A stretch of DNA of 36,159 bases, taken from NCBI GenBank assembly GCA_903913965.1, contig CAIWNB010000524.1, positions 1-36,159 of the forward strand, written 5' to 3'. The notes beneath the pieces are model-generated. The model had not been told where the DNA came from and made no database searches. It saw only the letters and a program-made list of their open reading frames with translations. This DNA is from an uncultured beta proteobacterium. Lineage in GTDB: Bacteria > Pseudomonadota > Gammaproteobacteria > Burkholderiales > SG8-41. Positions 15,951 through 24,451 of the stretch are shown one piece after another. The stretch's first letter is position 1; every line of letters begins with the position of its first letter. A program made the translations under genes and the position numbers.

Positions 15951-17363
15951 ATGGTGAATCCGCCTGTTGGCGCGCGTCGCGCGCTCCCCTCGGTAGACCG
16001 CCTGCTACAACAGACGCGCGTCGTCGAACTCATTGCCCAATATGGACGACCGCTAGTCGTCGAAACCATCCGTGCAGTCATTGATGCGCAACGCGCGGCG
16101 ATGGCGCAAAACGCCGAACCGGCTGACGAAGCCACCCTGATCGAACGCTGCGCAGAAAACCTAGCCACCGCCATGCGTCCGTCGATGCGGCCGGTGTTCA
16201 ATCTCACCGGTACCGTGCTGCACACCAACCTCGGCCGCGCACTCATCGGCAAGATCGCCGCTGAAGCGGCCATGCAGGCGATGACGCGCGCGGTCAATCT
16301 CGAATTTGATATCGACGGTGGCGCACGCGGCGAACGCGACAGCCACGTCGAAGAGTGGTTGCGCCGTCTGACAGGCGCCGAGGCCGCGGTGGTCGTGAAC
16401 AACAATGCCGCCGCCGTTTATCTGGTGCTCAACACCTTTGCACAGAAAAAAGAAGTCATCGTCTCGCGCGGCGAACTCGTCGAGATCGGCGGCGCCTTTC
16501 GCATTCCAGACATCATGACGCGCTCGGGCTGCAAGCTGCGCGAAATCGGCACCACCAACCGCACGCACGCCAAAGACTTTGTCGAGGCCATCGACAAACG
16601 CACCGCGGCGCTGATGAAGGTGCACACCAGCAACTACGCCATACAGGGTTTCACCGCAGCCGTACCGGAACCCGAACTCGCCGCCATCGCACACGAACAT
16701 CAGCTGCCATTCTGGGTCGATCTCGGCAGCGGCACACTGGTTGATCTCGAACACTGGGGGCTGCCGCACGAACCCACCCCGCGCGACGCCATCGGTAACG
16801 GCGCCGATCTGGTCACCTTCAGCGGCGACAAACTATTGGGCGGCCCGCAATGCGGCCTCATCGTCGGCCGCAAGGATTTGATCGCCAAAATTCGCAAGAA
16901 CCCGATGAAGCGCGCCATGCGCATCGACAAGATCCGTATGGCCGCCCTCGAAGCGACACTGCGCCTCTACGCCGACCCTGAAAAACTGGTCAAAGAAGTG
17001 CCGACACTGCGTTTGCTGACGCGTCCGCAGCAAGACATCGAAGCGCAGGCCACACGCCTGCTGCCCGCGATCATCGCTGCAGTCGGTGACAGCGCAGACG
17101 CCATGGTCATCCACTGCGCGAGCCAAATCGGCAGCGGCGCACTGCCCGTTGATGCGCTGCCCAGCGCCGGCATTGCCGTGACGCCGCGCGGCAAAAACCG
17201 CAACAGCGCTGCAGAACGCCTGTCGAACGCCTTCCGTAAACTGCCGGTGCCGGTGGTCGGCCGCGTCAAAGACGGCGCATTCATACTCGATCTTCGATGT
17301 CTTGATGACGACGCCGGTTTCGTTCATCAACTTGATCAGCTTAAGCCGCAGAAATCGAAATGA
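15951..17363 (+). CDS. selA: L-seryl-tRNA(Sec) selenium transferase (selenocysteine synthase)
   Basis: This 470-aa protein has normal SelA length. N-terminal helices ALPSVDRLLQQTRVVELIAQYG bind tRNA-Sec. NLTGTVLHTNLGRALIG is the family signature. NNNAAAVYLVLNTFA and EIGTTNRTHAKDF (seen as REIGTTNRTH) line the active site. The PLP lysine is Lys294 in TFSGDKLLGGPQCGLIVG. SelA converts Ser-tRNA-Sec to Sec-tRNA-Sec using selenophosphate made by SelD, which is not in the window. It is the first gene of an apparent operon with a methyltransferase and selB. Its presence, with selB and selC, shows that UGA can be decoded as Sec in this organism. Confidence 0.97.
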   Translation: MVNPPVGARRALPSVDRLLQQTRVVELIAQYGRPLVVETIRAVIDAQRAAMAQNAEPADEATLIERCAENLATAMRPSMRPVFNLTGTVLHTNLGRALIGKIAAEAAMQAMTRAVNLEFDIDGGARGERDSHVEEWLRRLTGAEAAVVVNNNAAAVYLVLNTFAQKKEVIVSRGELVEIGGAFRIPDIMTRSGCKLREIGTTNRTHAKDFVEAIDKRTAALMKVHTSNYAIQGFTAAVPEPELAAIAHEHQLPFWVDLGSGTLVDLEHWGLPHEPTPRDAIGNGADLVTFSGDKLLGGPQCGLIVGRKDLIAKIRKNPMKRAMRIDKIRMAALEATLRLYADPEKLVKEVPTLRLLTRPQQDIEAQATRLLPAIIAAVGDSADAMVIHCASQIGSGALPVDALPSAGIAVTPRGKNRNSAAERLSNAFRKLPVPVVGRVKDGAFILDLRCLDDDAGFVHQLDQLKPQKSK

Positions 17364-17394
17364 TGACGCTACTCAGGGCAGACGAGAGACGCGT

Positions 17395-18024
17395 ATGACG
17401 CCCAACCTATGCATCGAGCTTCACGCGGTTGACGAAATGGTCGGACTCGCGATGCGCTTCCGGCACATCGAGGGCTGGCTCGGCGACCATGAAGGCTATC
17501 TGCTGTTCCGGCTTGCGCGCGACGCCGAAGGTGCGGGAGCCATCGTCGAGATCGGTAGCTGGATGGGGCGCTCGACCGCGTGGCTCGCCGCTGGCAGCAT
17601 CGCCACTGGTCGCGAACGTGTGCGTGCAGTCGATACTTTTACTGGCAGCCAGGAGCACCAGAATCACGATTTGATCCGCCGCGAGGGCACCACCTATCAT
17701 CGCTTTACTGACAATCTGGAGGGCGTTGGTTTGTTCGAACATGTCGAACCTATCATCGCCGAATCGCGGAACGCCGCGCGTGACTGGAATGGTGGCGCGA
17801 TCCGGCTACTATTCATTGATGGCGATCATCAATACGAAGGCGTCAAAACAGACTTCGACCTCTGGGCGAAGCACGTGCCGACGGGCGGCTTTGTCGTATT
17901 TGACGACGTCGCTGAAAAACATCCCGGCGTGTGGAAATTCATCGGCGAGCTGCGTGGCGATTCAGCACACTGGCAGCATGTGATCTCGGTTGGAAAAACC
18001 GCAACCTTTCAGCGTATCGCCTGA
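17395..18024 (+). CDS. Class I SAM-dependent methyltransferase in the sel operon
   Basis: This 209-aa protein has a Rossmann methyltransferase core of Methyltransf_24 type: motif [20 protein letters not shown] (about residues 45-63), acidic strand [13 protein letters not shown], and motif IV-like [20 protein letters not shown] followed by GGFVVFDDV. Substrate unknown; similar proteins act on sugars, cephalosporin-type or glycan acceptors. It lies 31 nt after selA and 36 nt before selB on the same strand, so it is probably co-transcribed. A link to selenium, such as selenide or tRNA methylation, is only inference from position. ATG 17395 is preferred over the longer TTG/ATG starts, which would overlap selA. 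Confidence 0.85.
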   Translation: MTPNLCIELHAVDEMVGLAMRFRHIEGWLGDHEGYLLFRLARDAEGAGAIVEIGSWMGRSTAWLAAGSIATGRERVRAVDTFTGSQEHQNHDLIRREGTTYHRFTDNLEGVGLFEHVEPIIAESRNAARDWNGGAIRLLFIDGDHQYEGVKTDFDLWAKHVPTGGFVVFDDVAEKHPGVWKFIGELRGDSAHWQHVISVGKTATFQRIA

Positions 18025-18060
18025 GACGGCAACAGCGCACAGAACCCGCAGAGAATCGTC

Positions 18061-20082
18061 ATGATCATCGCCACTGCCGGCCATATCGACCACGGCAAGA
18101 CCACCCTTGTGAAAGCGCTCACCGGCGTTGACACCGACCGTCTGCCCGAAGAAAAAGCCCGCGGCATTTCGATCGACATCGGTTTCGCCTACTGGAAAAC
18201 GCCTGACGCGCTGATCGGCTTTGTCGACGTTCCGGGCCACGAGCGTTTTATCCGCAACATGCTCGCCGGTGTTTCCGGTATCGATTACATCATGCTGATC
18301 GTCGCCGCCGATGACGGCGTGATGCCGCAGACCATCGAACACCTGAACATCGTCAACCTGCTCAACGTCTCGCATGGCGTGGCGGTGATCACCAAATGCG
18401 ACCGCGTCGCACCGGAGCGCGTGGCTGAAGTGGTGGCCGGCGTCAAAGCACTGCTCGCCGACACCAAACTCGCGGCGATCCCGGTGATGCCGGCCTCCGC
18501 CATCAGCGGTGAAGGTATCGAGACGCTGCGTGGCGAACTCTCAACCGCCGCCAAGGCGCATCAGCAGCGCGAACACGCCGGCCGCCATTTGCGTTACACC
18601 GTCGACCGCGTTTTCACCAAGGCGGGTAGCGGCACCGTTGTCACCGGCACGGTAGTGACGGGGGCGGTGGCCGTCGGCGACCATCTGATGCTCTCGCCGG
18701 GCGGCATCGAAGTGCGCGTACGCGGCATGCAAAAACAAAGCAGCGGCGCGCAACAGGCGGCAGCCGGTGAGCGTTGCGCCATCAACCTCTCTGGCGTCGA
18801 GCTCGCGCAAGTCAGCCGCGGCGACTGGCTGGTGGCCCCCGCCGTACACGCGCCGACCAAGCGCATCGACGCGCGCCTGCAGGTGCTCGCCAGCGAAGCG
18901 CAGGCACTCAAACACTGGACCCCGGTGCATATGCACTTGGGCACTGCGGATGTCACCGCACGGGTGTCGATCCGCCGCGGCGCGGTGATCGCGCCGGGTG
19001 AATCCGCGATGGTGCAACTCATCCTCGATCAGCCGTTGGCAGCCCTGCACGGCGACCGCTTCATCGTGCGCGACCAGTCGGCGACGCGCACGCTCGGCGG
19101 CGGCACCATCATCGACCCGTATGCGCCAGCCACCCGCCGCAACACCGCTGCGCGGGCCGCGCAACTCGCCGCCCTCGAACACGACGATCCGGCGCAGGCG
19201 CTCGCCGCCTTGCTGGCCTGCTCGCCGGCGGGCGTTGATCTCGCGCAATTCGAACGCACCTTCAATCTCAAGCCCGAGCGCGTCGACGCGCTGATCAGTG
19301 CACTCGACACCAACATCATCGGCAAGGAACAACGCGTCGCCCTGCCGCAGGCGGCAGTTGAAAAAATCAAACAGGCGGTGGTCGAGGCGCTGGTGAAATT
19401 CCACCGTGATTCTCCGCAGGCCACCGGCGCGGAAATCGACGCGCTGCACAAGACCCACGCGCCCGCCCTCAGTGCCGAAACCTTTAGCGCCCTGCTGCGC
19501 GTGCTCGCCGATGAAAAGAAACTCGAAGTGGCGGGTTCGCATGCACGCCTGCCGCAGCACATCGCCACCGACAATCCGGCCGACCAGAAAATGTGGCAGG
19601 CGGTCAGGCCGGTGATGGAGTCGGCCGGCTTCAACGTGCCGCCCTTGCGCGAACTGGCGCCGTTGACGAATCTGAAGGAACTCATCCTTAAGGATTTCCT
19701 CCATCGCAAGGCGAAGACCAACGAGGTGATCCGCGTCACGCCGGAGCGTTTTTATCCGCGCGCGACACTCGCACAACTCGCCGCCTGTGCAGTGGATGTG
19801 GCGCAGAACGCGCCGGGCAACCAGTTCACCGCCGCGCTGTATCGCGACCGCATCGGCGTCGGCCGCGGCCTGGCGATTGAAATTCTCGAATGCCTCGACC
19901 GCCTCGGCATCACGCAACGCATCGGTGATGGGCGCAAGATGCGCCGCGACTTCGTGCCGATACTGGGCGCGGCTGTCGCACCGCCGGCACCGCCGAAACA
20001 AGCAGCCGCCCCCGCACAAAACAAACCCGCCGCGCCTTCAGCGCAGCGCCGTCCCAACCCGCGTCCGATTAAACGTTACTGA
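18061..20082 (+). CDS. selB: Selenocysteine-specific translation elongation factor
   Basis: This 673-aa protein has normal SelB length with a Pro/Ala-rich tail. The GTPase domain has G1 GHIDHGKT (residues 7-14), G3 DVPGH (56-60) and G4 TKCD (111-114). SelB-type EF-Tu-like domains II-III follow ([20 protein letters not shown]). From about residue 390 four winged helices, ending near 640, would bind the mRNA SECIS hairpin. SelB takes the place of EF-Tu for Sec-tRNA-Sec and delivers it at UGA. It is the third gene after selA and the methyltransferase. Confidence 0.97.
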   Translation: MIIATAGHIDHGKTTLVKALTGVDTDRLPEEKARGISIDIGFAYWKTPDALIGFVDVPGHERFIRNMLAGVSGIDYIMLIVAADDGVMPQTIEHLNIVNLLNVSHGVAVITKCDRVAPERVAEVVAGVKALLADTKLAAIPVMPASAISGEGIETLRGELSTAAKAHQQREHAGRHLRYTVDRVFTKAGSGTVVTGTVVTGAVAVGDHLMLSPGGIEVRVRGMQKQSSGAQQAAAGERCAINLSGVELAQVSRGDWLVAPAVHAPTKRIDARLQVLASEAQALKHWTPVHMHLGTADVTARVSIRRGAVIAPGESAMVQLILDQPLAALHGDRFIVRDQSATRTLGGGTIIDPYAPATRRNTAARAAQLAALEHDDPAQALAALLACSPAGVDLAQFERTFNLKPERVDALISALDTNIIGKEQRVALPQAAVEKIKQAVVEALVKFHRDSPQATGAEIDALHKTHAPALSAETFSALLRVLADEKKLEVAGSHARLPQHIATDNPADQKMWQAVRPVMESAGFNVPPLRELAPLTNLKELILKDFLHRKAKTNEVIRVTPERFYPRATLAQLAACAVDVAQNAPGNQFTAALYRDRIGVGRGLAIEILECLDRLGITQRIGDGRKMRRDFVPILGAAVAPPAPPKQAAAPAQNKPAAPSAQRRPNPRPIKRY

Positions 20083-20124
20083 TGCGTCAATCTAAAAACC
20101 GGCTCTGCGCCTGCATGCCCAGCC

Positions 20125-20139
20125 CGCCCGATCCGGGCG
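20125..20139 (+). repeat. Short GC hairpin between selB and the TrxR-like gene
   Basis: A 6-bp stem (20125-20130 with 20134-20139) with a 3-nt loop, 43 nt after the selB stop. No T-run follows, so read-through into the next gene is expected. It might protect mRNA or act as a weak pause. Confidence 0.4.
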
Positions 20140-20193
20140 TTGCGGTTGAAGGCGCTGCGTTATCCATCCATCAAAACTCACCAAGAGGGAACC

Positions 20194-21096
20194 ATGTCTG
20201 CAACCAGTTTTGACCTTATCGTTATCGGCACCGGCATCGCCGGGCTGGCCGCCGCCAAAGTCGCCGCGCAAAAAGGTCTGCGCACCGCCACCGCGGAACA
20301 ACTCCTGTTCGGCGGCCTTGTCGTCAACATCAATGAACTCGACGGCGAGATCGAAGGCTCAGGCACCGATTACGCGTCCAACCTGATGATGGAAACCTCG
20401 GACCTGGGCGTTGAGAGCATCAACGAAACCGTCAGCGGCCTCAGCAAGAGCGGCGACACCATTACGGTGACCACCGACGGCGGCACGCACACAGCGCGCG
20501 CCGTCATCATCGCCTCGGGTGCGCGCCTCAAGCGCCTCGGCGTGCCGGGCGAAGCCGAGTTCGAACATCGTGGCGTGTCGCAATGCGCCGACTGTGACGG
20601 CCCCATGTATCAGGGCGAGGACGTGGTGGTGGTCGGCGGCGGCGACTCGGCACTACAGGAAGCGCTGGTGCTGGCGCATTTCTGCAAACGCGTGCACCTC
20701 GTGCATCGCGGCGCGAAGTTCAGCGCACGCCAGACCTATATTGACGCCGTGGCCGCGCAACCAGCGATCGAAACCCACTGGAACACCGTGGTCGAAGCGA
20801 TCGAGGGTGACGACATGGTGCGCAAGGTCCGCATCAACAGCGGCGGCACCAGTAGCGAACTGGCGACGAGCGGCTTCTTTGCTTACGTTGGGCTGGCGCC
20901 GAATGCGGAATTTGTGCCGGCTGACATCGCGCGCGATAAGCGCGGCGGCCTGACCACCAACGACACCTTGCAAACCTCGCTCACCGGTGTCTTTGCCGCT
21001 GGTGTGGTGCGCGCCGGTTGCGGCGGCAATCTGATCGACGCGAAAAACGATGGTGAAAAAGCCGGCGCGGCGGCAGCAAAGTTTCTCGGCAAGTAG
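20194..21096 (+). CDS. Thioredoxin-reductase-like FAD/NAD(P)H flavoprotein
   Basis: This 300-aa pyridine nucleotide-disulfide oxidoreductase has an FAD-binding GxGxxG (IVIGTGIAGLAAAKVAA, G12-G17), a redox pair Cys131-A-D-Cys134 in SQCADCDGPMY, an NAD(P)H site VVVVGGGDSALQEALVLA (about 143-160), and the C-terminal FAD motif TGVFAAGVV. The layout fits low-Mr thioredoxin reductase (CxxC between the two FAD halves). The usual CATC is CADC here, so it may serve another thiol or selenol partner. ATG 20194 has AGAGGG upstream; a longer start at 20140 is unlikely. It lies between selB and selC. It is a candidate reductant for the Sec proteins in this window (inference from position). Confidence 0.9.
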   Translation: MSATSFDLIVIGTGIAGLAAAKVAAQKGLRTATAEQLLFGGLVVNINELDGEIEGSGTDYASNLMMETSDLGVESINETVSGLSKSGDTITVTTDGGTHTARAVIIASGARLKRLGVPGEAEFEHRGVSQCADCDGPMYQGEDVVVVGGGDSALQEALVLAHFCKRVHLVHRGAKFSARQTYIDAVAAQPAIETHWNTVVEAIEGDDMVRKVRINSGGTSSELATSGFFAYVGLAPNAEFVPADIARDKRGGLTTNDTLQTSLTGVFAAGVVRAGCGGNLIDAKNDGEKAGAAAAKFLGK

Positions 21097-21163
21097 CCGC
21101 GGCGACGTTAGCCGGTTAAGATTGGGGCATGCAGCAAAACATCGCTGCAGCCATCCAAACAAC

Positions 21164-21258
21164 GGAAGGGAATCGCTCCCGGTGGGGCGGCCAGACTTCA
21201 AACCTGGTAGGGGCTGTTTACAGTCCTGCGTGGGTTCGACTCCCACTCTCTTCCGCCA
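21164..21258 (+). tRNA. selC: tRNA-Sec, anticodon UCA
   Basis: This 95-nt tRNA ends in an encoded CCA. The acceptor stem is 8 bp (GGAAGGGA with TCTCTTCC, one G-U), the D stem is 6 bp, the anticodon loop is CTTCAAA with UCA, the long variable arm is an 8-bp stem-loop, and the T arm is GTGGG-TTCGACT-CCCAC. These are the marks of bacterial selC. The loop-closing pair of the anticodon stem is A-C instead of A-U. Confidence 0.97.
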
Positions 21259-21259
21259 G

Positions 21260-21374
21260 TCAGCCTAACGCCACCGATCTCAGCAACGCCGACATTAAGG
21301 CTTCCTGTTGCGCAGCGTTGTCGTGCGCATCGAGCACGCGCGCGGACGATTGATGGTGCGCGCCCCGCACAACT
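21260..21374 (-). pseudogene. Possible C-terminal remnant of a protein gene abutting selC
   Basis: The minus strand has an open frame ending at 21260, one base after the selC CCA: VVRGAHHQSSARVLDAHDNA and then AQQEALMSALLRSVALG. It reads like a helical protein tail, but no full gene, start or family is seen. It may be chance. The rest of 21259-21406 shows nothing else. Confidence 0.2.
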
Positions 21375-21406
21375 GACCGGCAGGCCGCACCAAAAAATAG
21401 TCGCGC

Positions 21407-22387
21407 CTACTGCGGCGCGCTTTTCACCATCCCCAGATCGGTGAGGATTTTGGCGAACAGCACCGCCTCTTTATCCATTTCCTTTTTGAACGCCGCCGAA
21501 TTTAAATAAGCGTCCGACCAGCCGTATTTCTCCAGTGCTTTTTTCCACGCTTCGGTCTTGACGAAGCGCGCCAGCGTGTCCTCCCAATACTTCAGAGCCT
21601 CGGGCGGCATGCCCGGTGGCGCAAACAAACCGCGCCAATGCACCACTGCAACATCAATGCCGATCCCGCGCCAATGCGGTACGGCGGCCATCTCACCGCT
21701 CAAACGCTCGGGCGCCGACACCGCCAGCAAGCGCACCTGACCGCTGCGCACCAGCGCGATGATTTCGGAGAGCGTGGTCGAAATGACCGGCACATGCCCG
21801 CCGAGTAATTGCGTGTTGACGCCGCCGGCAGCGTTGAAGGCAACCATGCGCATTTTTTTCGCATCCACCCCCGCAGCGATGGCGGGGGCGACGACGTTGA
21901 TCTGGTCATTGCTGGGCAGCGACGACAAACCGAACACCACCGAGGCGGGGTCCACCTTCAAGCGGTCGAGAATCTCGCGCGCCGACTTGATCGGCGAATC
22001 CGCACGCACCGCCCATACCATGTATTCAGCAATCAGCCGTCCGACCGGCGTGACCGCATCGTGGCCGAGCGCGATGGTGCCGAGGAGCTTGTTGAGATAA
22101 ACGCGGTTGGTATCAAGGTAGAGATAATACGGATCGCCCTTGTGCTGATTGACGAAGATCTTGGCCTGATTACCGGCGCCTGCGCCCATATTGACGATCA
22201 CCAGCGGCTGCTCGATGCTTTTCGATTCGCGCAACGCCTGCTCGAATGCACGCGACAACTGGTCGAGCCCGCCGCCGGCGGGCCCACCGACGATCAATTG
22301 AACCGGCTTGACCGGATACGGTTGCGCCACCGCTAACGGCACGGCAAGCGCAAGCAACACCACACACAAACCACGCCAATATCTCAT
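21407..22387 (-). CDS. TctC-type tripartite tricarboxylate transporter binding protein
   Basis: This 326-aa protein has a signal peptide (LCVVLLALAVPLAVAQ) and a diverged Bug fold: YPVKPVQLIVGGPAGGGLDQLSRAF, VNMGAGAGNQAKIFVNQHKGD and LLGGHVPVISTTLSEIIALVRSGQVR. It lacks the DNRxGANG loop of the other Bugs, having VNMGAGAGN, and has a longer helical C-terminus (KKALEKYGWSDAYLNSAAFK). It therefore belongs to the TctC branch and probably binds another ligand. ATG 22387 follows AAGGG. It is divergent from the tandem TctC-UGSC operon. Confidence 0.88.
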   Translation of the reverse strand: MRYWRGLCVVLLALAVPLAVAQPYPVKPVQLIVGGPAGGGLDQLSRAFEQALRESKSIEQPLVIVNMGAGAGNQAKIFVNQHKGDPYYLYLDTNRVYLNKLLGTIALGHDAVTPVGRLIAEYMVWAVRADSPIKSAREILDRLKVDPASVVFGLSSLPSNDQINVVAPAIAAGVDAKKMRMVAFNAAGGVNTQLLGGHVPVISTTLSEIIALVRSGQVRLLAVSAPERLSGEMAAVPHWRGIGIDVAVVHWRGLFAPPGMPPEALKYWEDTLARFVKTEAWKKALEKYGWSDAYLNSAAFKKEMDKEAVLFAKILTDLGMVKSAPQ

Positions 22388-22500
22388 CGTCCAACCCTTC
22401 CGGTTAAAATGCGCCGCACGCATGCAAAGCGCATTATCGGCGGTGCAAACGCGCGCTGTCGAGTGTACCGTTACATCCATCCATAACCCGCGGGTCCAAC

Positions 22501-23481
22501 ATGCACTCACATCACAAACGCCTCGCCATCTGCACGCTGGCACTCGCCGCGACGGTTGCCGGCATGCCCGAATGCATGGCGCAAAACTATCCCAACGGCC
22601 CGCTGCGCATCGTCTCGCCCTATCCGCCCGGCGGCGGCACCGATATTCTGGCGCGCACGCTTGGACAAAAACTCAACGAACGTTTCAATCAACCTGCGGT
22701 GGTTGAAAACCGTTCCGGTGCCAACGGCACGGTCGGCGCGGCCTTCGTCGCGAAGAGCGCGCCCGATGGTCACACCATGCTGGTAGTGCCGGCCGGCTAT
22801 GCCGCCAATCCATCGCTCTACAAAAACCTGCCTTTCGATCAGGCCCGCGAACTGGCCGCCGTGTCGCTGATCGCCTCGGGCCCGCTGGTGCTCGTCGTCC
22901 ACCCCTCGCTGCCGGTAAAAAGCGTGAAGGAACTCATCGCCCTGGCAAAAGCGCAACCCGGTGCGCTCAACATCGGCTCGGCCGGCAACGGTTCGCTGCC
23001 GCATCTCTCGGCAGAACTCTTCAACACCATGGCCGGCATCAAGATCGTGCATATCCCGTTCAAGGGTTCGGGGGCGGCGGTGATTGATGTATTGAGCGGC
23101 CAGGTGCCAATCTATTTCATGAACGTCTTGCAAAGCCTGCCGATGATCAAGTCGGGCAAGCTGCGTCCGCTGGGCGTGAGCAGCCCGCAACGCTCGGCGA
23201 TCGCGCCCGATCTGCCCTCGATTGCCGAAGCGGGGCTCAAAGGTTTTGACATGACCAACTGGTACGGTCTCCTAGTGCAGGGCGCGACACCGCGCGACAC
23301 CATCAACAAACTGCAGCAGGAAGTCACGCGCATCCTCAATCTGCCGGAATTAAAAGAACGGCTGGCCGGCGAAGGCATGACAGTGGTGGGCAGCACTGCG
23401 GAACAGTTCGTTGAATTTCTTGCGCGTGAAACCGCCAAATTCAACCGCATCATCCAGACTGCGGGCATCAAGGGAGGCTAA
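22501..23481 (+). CDS. TctC/Bug-family binding protein, first of three in tandem
   Basis: This 326-aa protein has a signal peptide ending near MAQNYPNGPLRIV and Bug blocks PYPPGGGTDILARTLGQKLNE, VVENRSGANGTVGAAFVAKS, FDQARELAAVSLIASGPLVL and HIPFKGSGAAVIDVLSGQ. It is closely similar to the next two genes, so this is a local triplication. ATG 22501 is the likely start and no good ribosome site is seen. It heads the plus-strand operon that leads to the second UGSC selenoprotein. Confidence 0.92.
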   Translation: MHSHHKRLAICTLALAATVAGMPECMAQNYPNGPLRIVSPYPPGGGTDILARTLGQKLNERFNQPAVVENRSGANGTVGAAFVAKSAPDGHTMLVVPAGYAANPSLYKNLPFDQARELAAVSLIASGPLVLVVHPSLPVKSVKELIALAKAQPGALNIGSAGNGSLPHLSAELFNTMAGIKIVHIPFKGSGAAVIDVLSGQVPIYFMNVLQSLPMIKSGKLRPLGVSSPQRSAIAPDLPSIAEAGLKGFDMTNWYGLLVQGATPRDTINKLQQEVTRILNLPELKERLAGEGMTVVGSTAEQFVEFLARETAKFNRIIQTAGIKGG

Positions 23482-23485
23482 CGCC

Positions 23486-24451
23486 ATGCAAGCAACACGC
23501 ACACTTTTTGCAATCGGCGCCTTCTGCTTCGCGGCCGCGGTGCAGGCCCAAAACTATCCCTCGGGACCGCTGCGCATCATCATTCCGTTCAGTCCGGGCG
23601 GCTCAACCGACATTCTCGGCCGCATCATCGCGCAGCGCCTGAACGAAAAGTTCAAAGTGCCGGCGGTGGCCGATAACAGGCCCGGCGCCAACGGCACGCT
23701 GGGCACACTGGCCGCCGTCAAAGCACCGGCCGATGGTCACACGCTGTTGATCGTACCCGCCGGCTTCGCCGCCAATCCGATCATGTACAAAAACCTGCCC
23801 TACGACCAGACACGCGATCTCGCACCGGTGTCACAACTCGTCGCCGGACCGTTGACGCTCACCGTGCATCCCTCGTTGCCGGCGAAAACAGCGCGCGACC
23901 TGATCTCGCTGGCAAAAACGCGTCCGGGTGAGATTACCTTTGGCTCTTCGGGTACCGGTTCGCTGAATCAACTGGCGGCGGAATGGTTTGCGCTGTCGGC
24001 CGGCGTCAAAATGATCCATGTGCCGTATCGCGGCGGTGGTTCCGGCGTGATCGATTTAATGAGCGGACAAATCTCGCTGTATTTCATGAACGCACTGCAA
24101 AGCCTGCCATACATCAAAAGCGGGCGGCTGCGCGCGCTGGGCGTCACCACGCCGACACGTTCGCCGTTCGCACCAGACATTCCGGCCATCGCTGAATCGG
24201 GCCTGCCCGGTTACGACATGACGACCTGGACGGCGCTGCTGGTCACGGGTGGCACACCGCGTGAAGTCATCGCCAAATTGCACGCCGAAATTACCTTGAT
24301 CCTCAACCAACCCGAGACGCGCGAACGCCTCGCCGCCGATGGCATGACGGTGGTCGCAAGCACGCCGGCACAATTCACCGAATTCCTGGCCCGCGAAAAC
24401 AGCAAATACGCGCGCATCATCCAGGCTGCCGGCATCTCGGCGACGCAATGA
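23486..24451 (+). CDS. TctC/Bug-family binding protein, second of three in tandem
   Basis: This 321-aa protein has a signal peptide (LFAIGAFCFAAAVQAQ), then YPSGPLRIIIPFSPGGSTDIL, ADNRPGANGTLGTLAAVK, MYKNLPYDQTRDLAPVSQL and HVPYRGGGSGVIDLMSGQ. ATG 23486 lies 4 nt after the previous stop and 8 nt after GGGAGG; the long upstream alternative overlapping the previous gene is rejected. Its TGA overlaps the next ATG. It shares a DVxSGQ/DLMSGQ and YFMNxLQSLPxIKxGxLR signature with both neighbours, showing recent duplication. Confidence 0.92.
   Translation: MQATRTLFAIGAFCFAAAVQAQNYPSGPLRIIIPFSPGGSTDILGRIIAQRLNEKFKVPAVADNRPGANGTLGTLAAVKAPADGHTLLIVPAGFAANPIMYKNLPYDQTRDLAPVSQLVAGPLTLTVHPSLPAKTARDLISLAKTRPGEITFGSSGTGSLNQLAAEWFALSAGVKMIHVPYRGGGSGVIDLMSGQISLYFMNALQSLPYIKSGRLRALGVTTPTRSPFAPDIPAIAESGLPGYDMTTWTALLVTGGTPREVIAKLHAEITLILNQPETRERLAADGMTVVASTPAQFTEFLARENSKYARIIQAAGISATQ

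Noticed and set aside
18541-20019. 492-aa minus-strand ORF opposite selB
   Set aside because: It is an antisense shadow of a GC-rich gene: His/Arg/Gly-rich, with no recognisable domain, and selB is certain.
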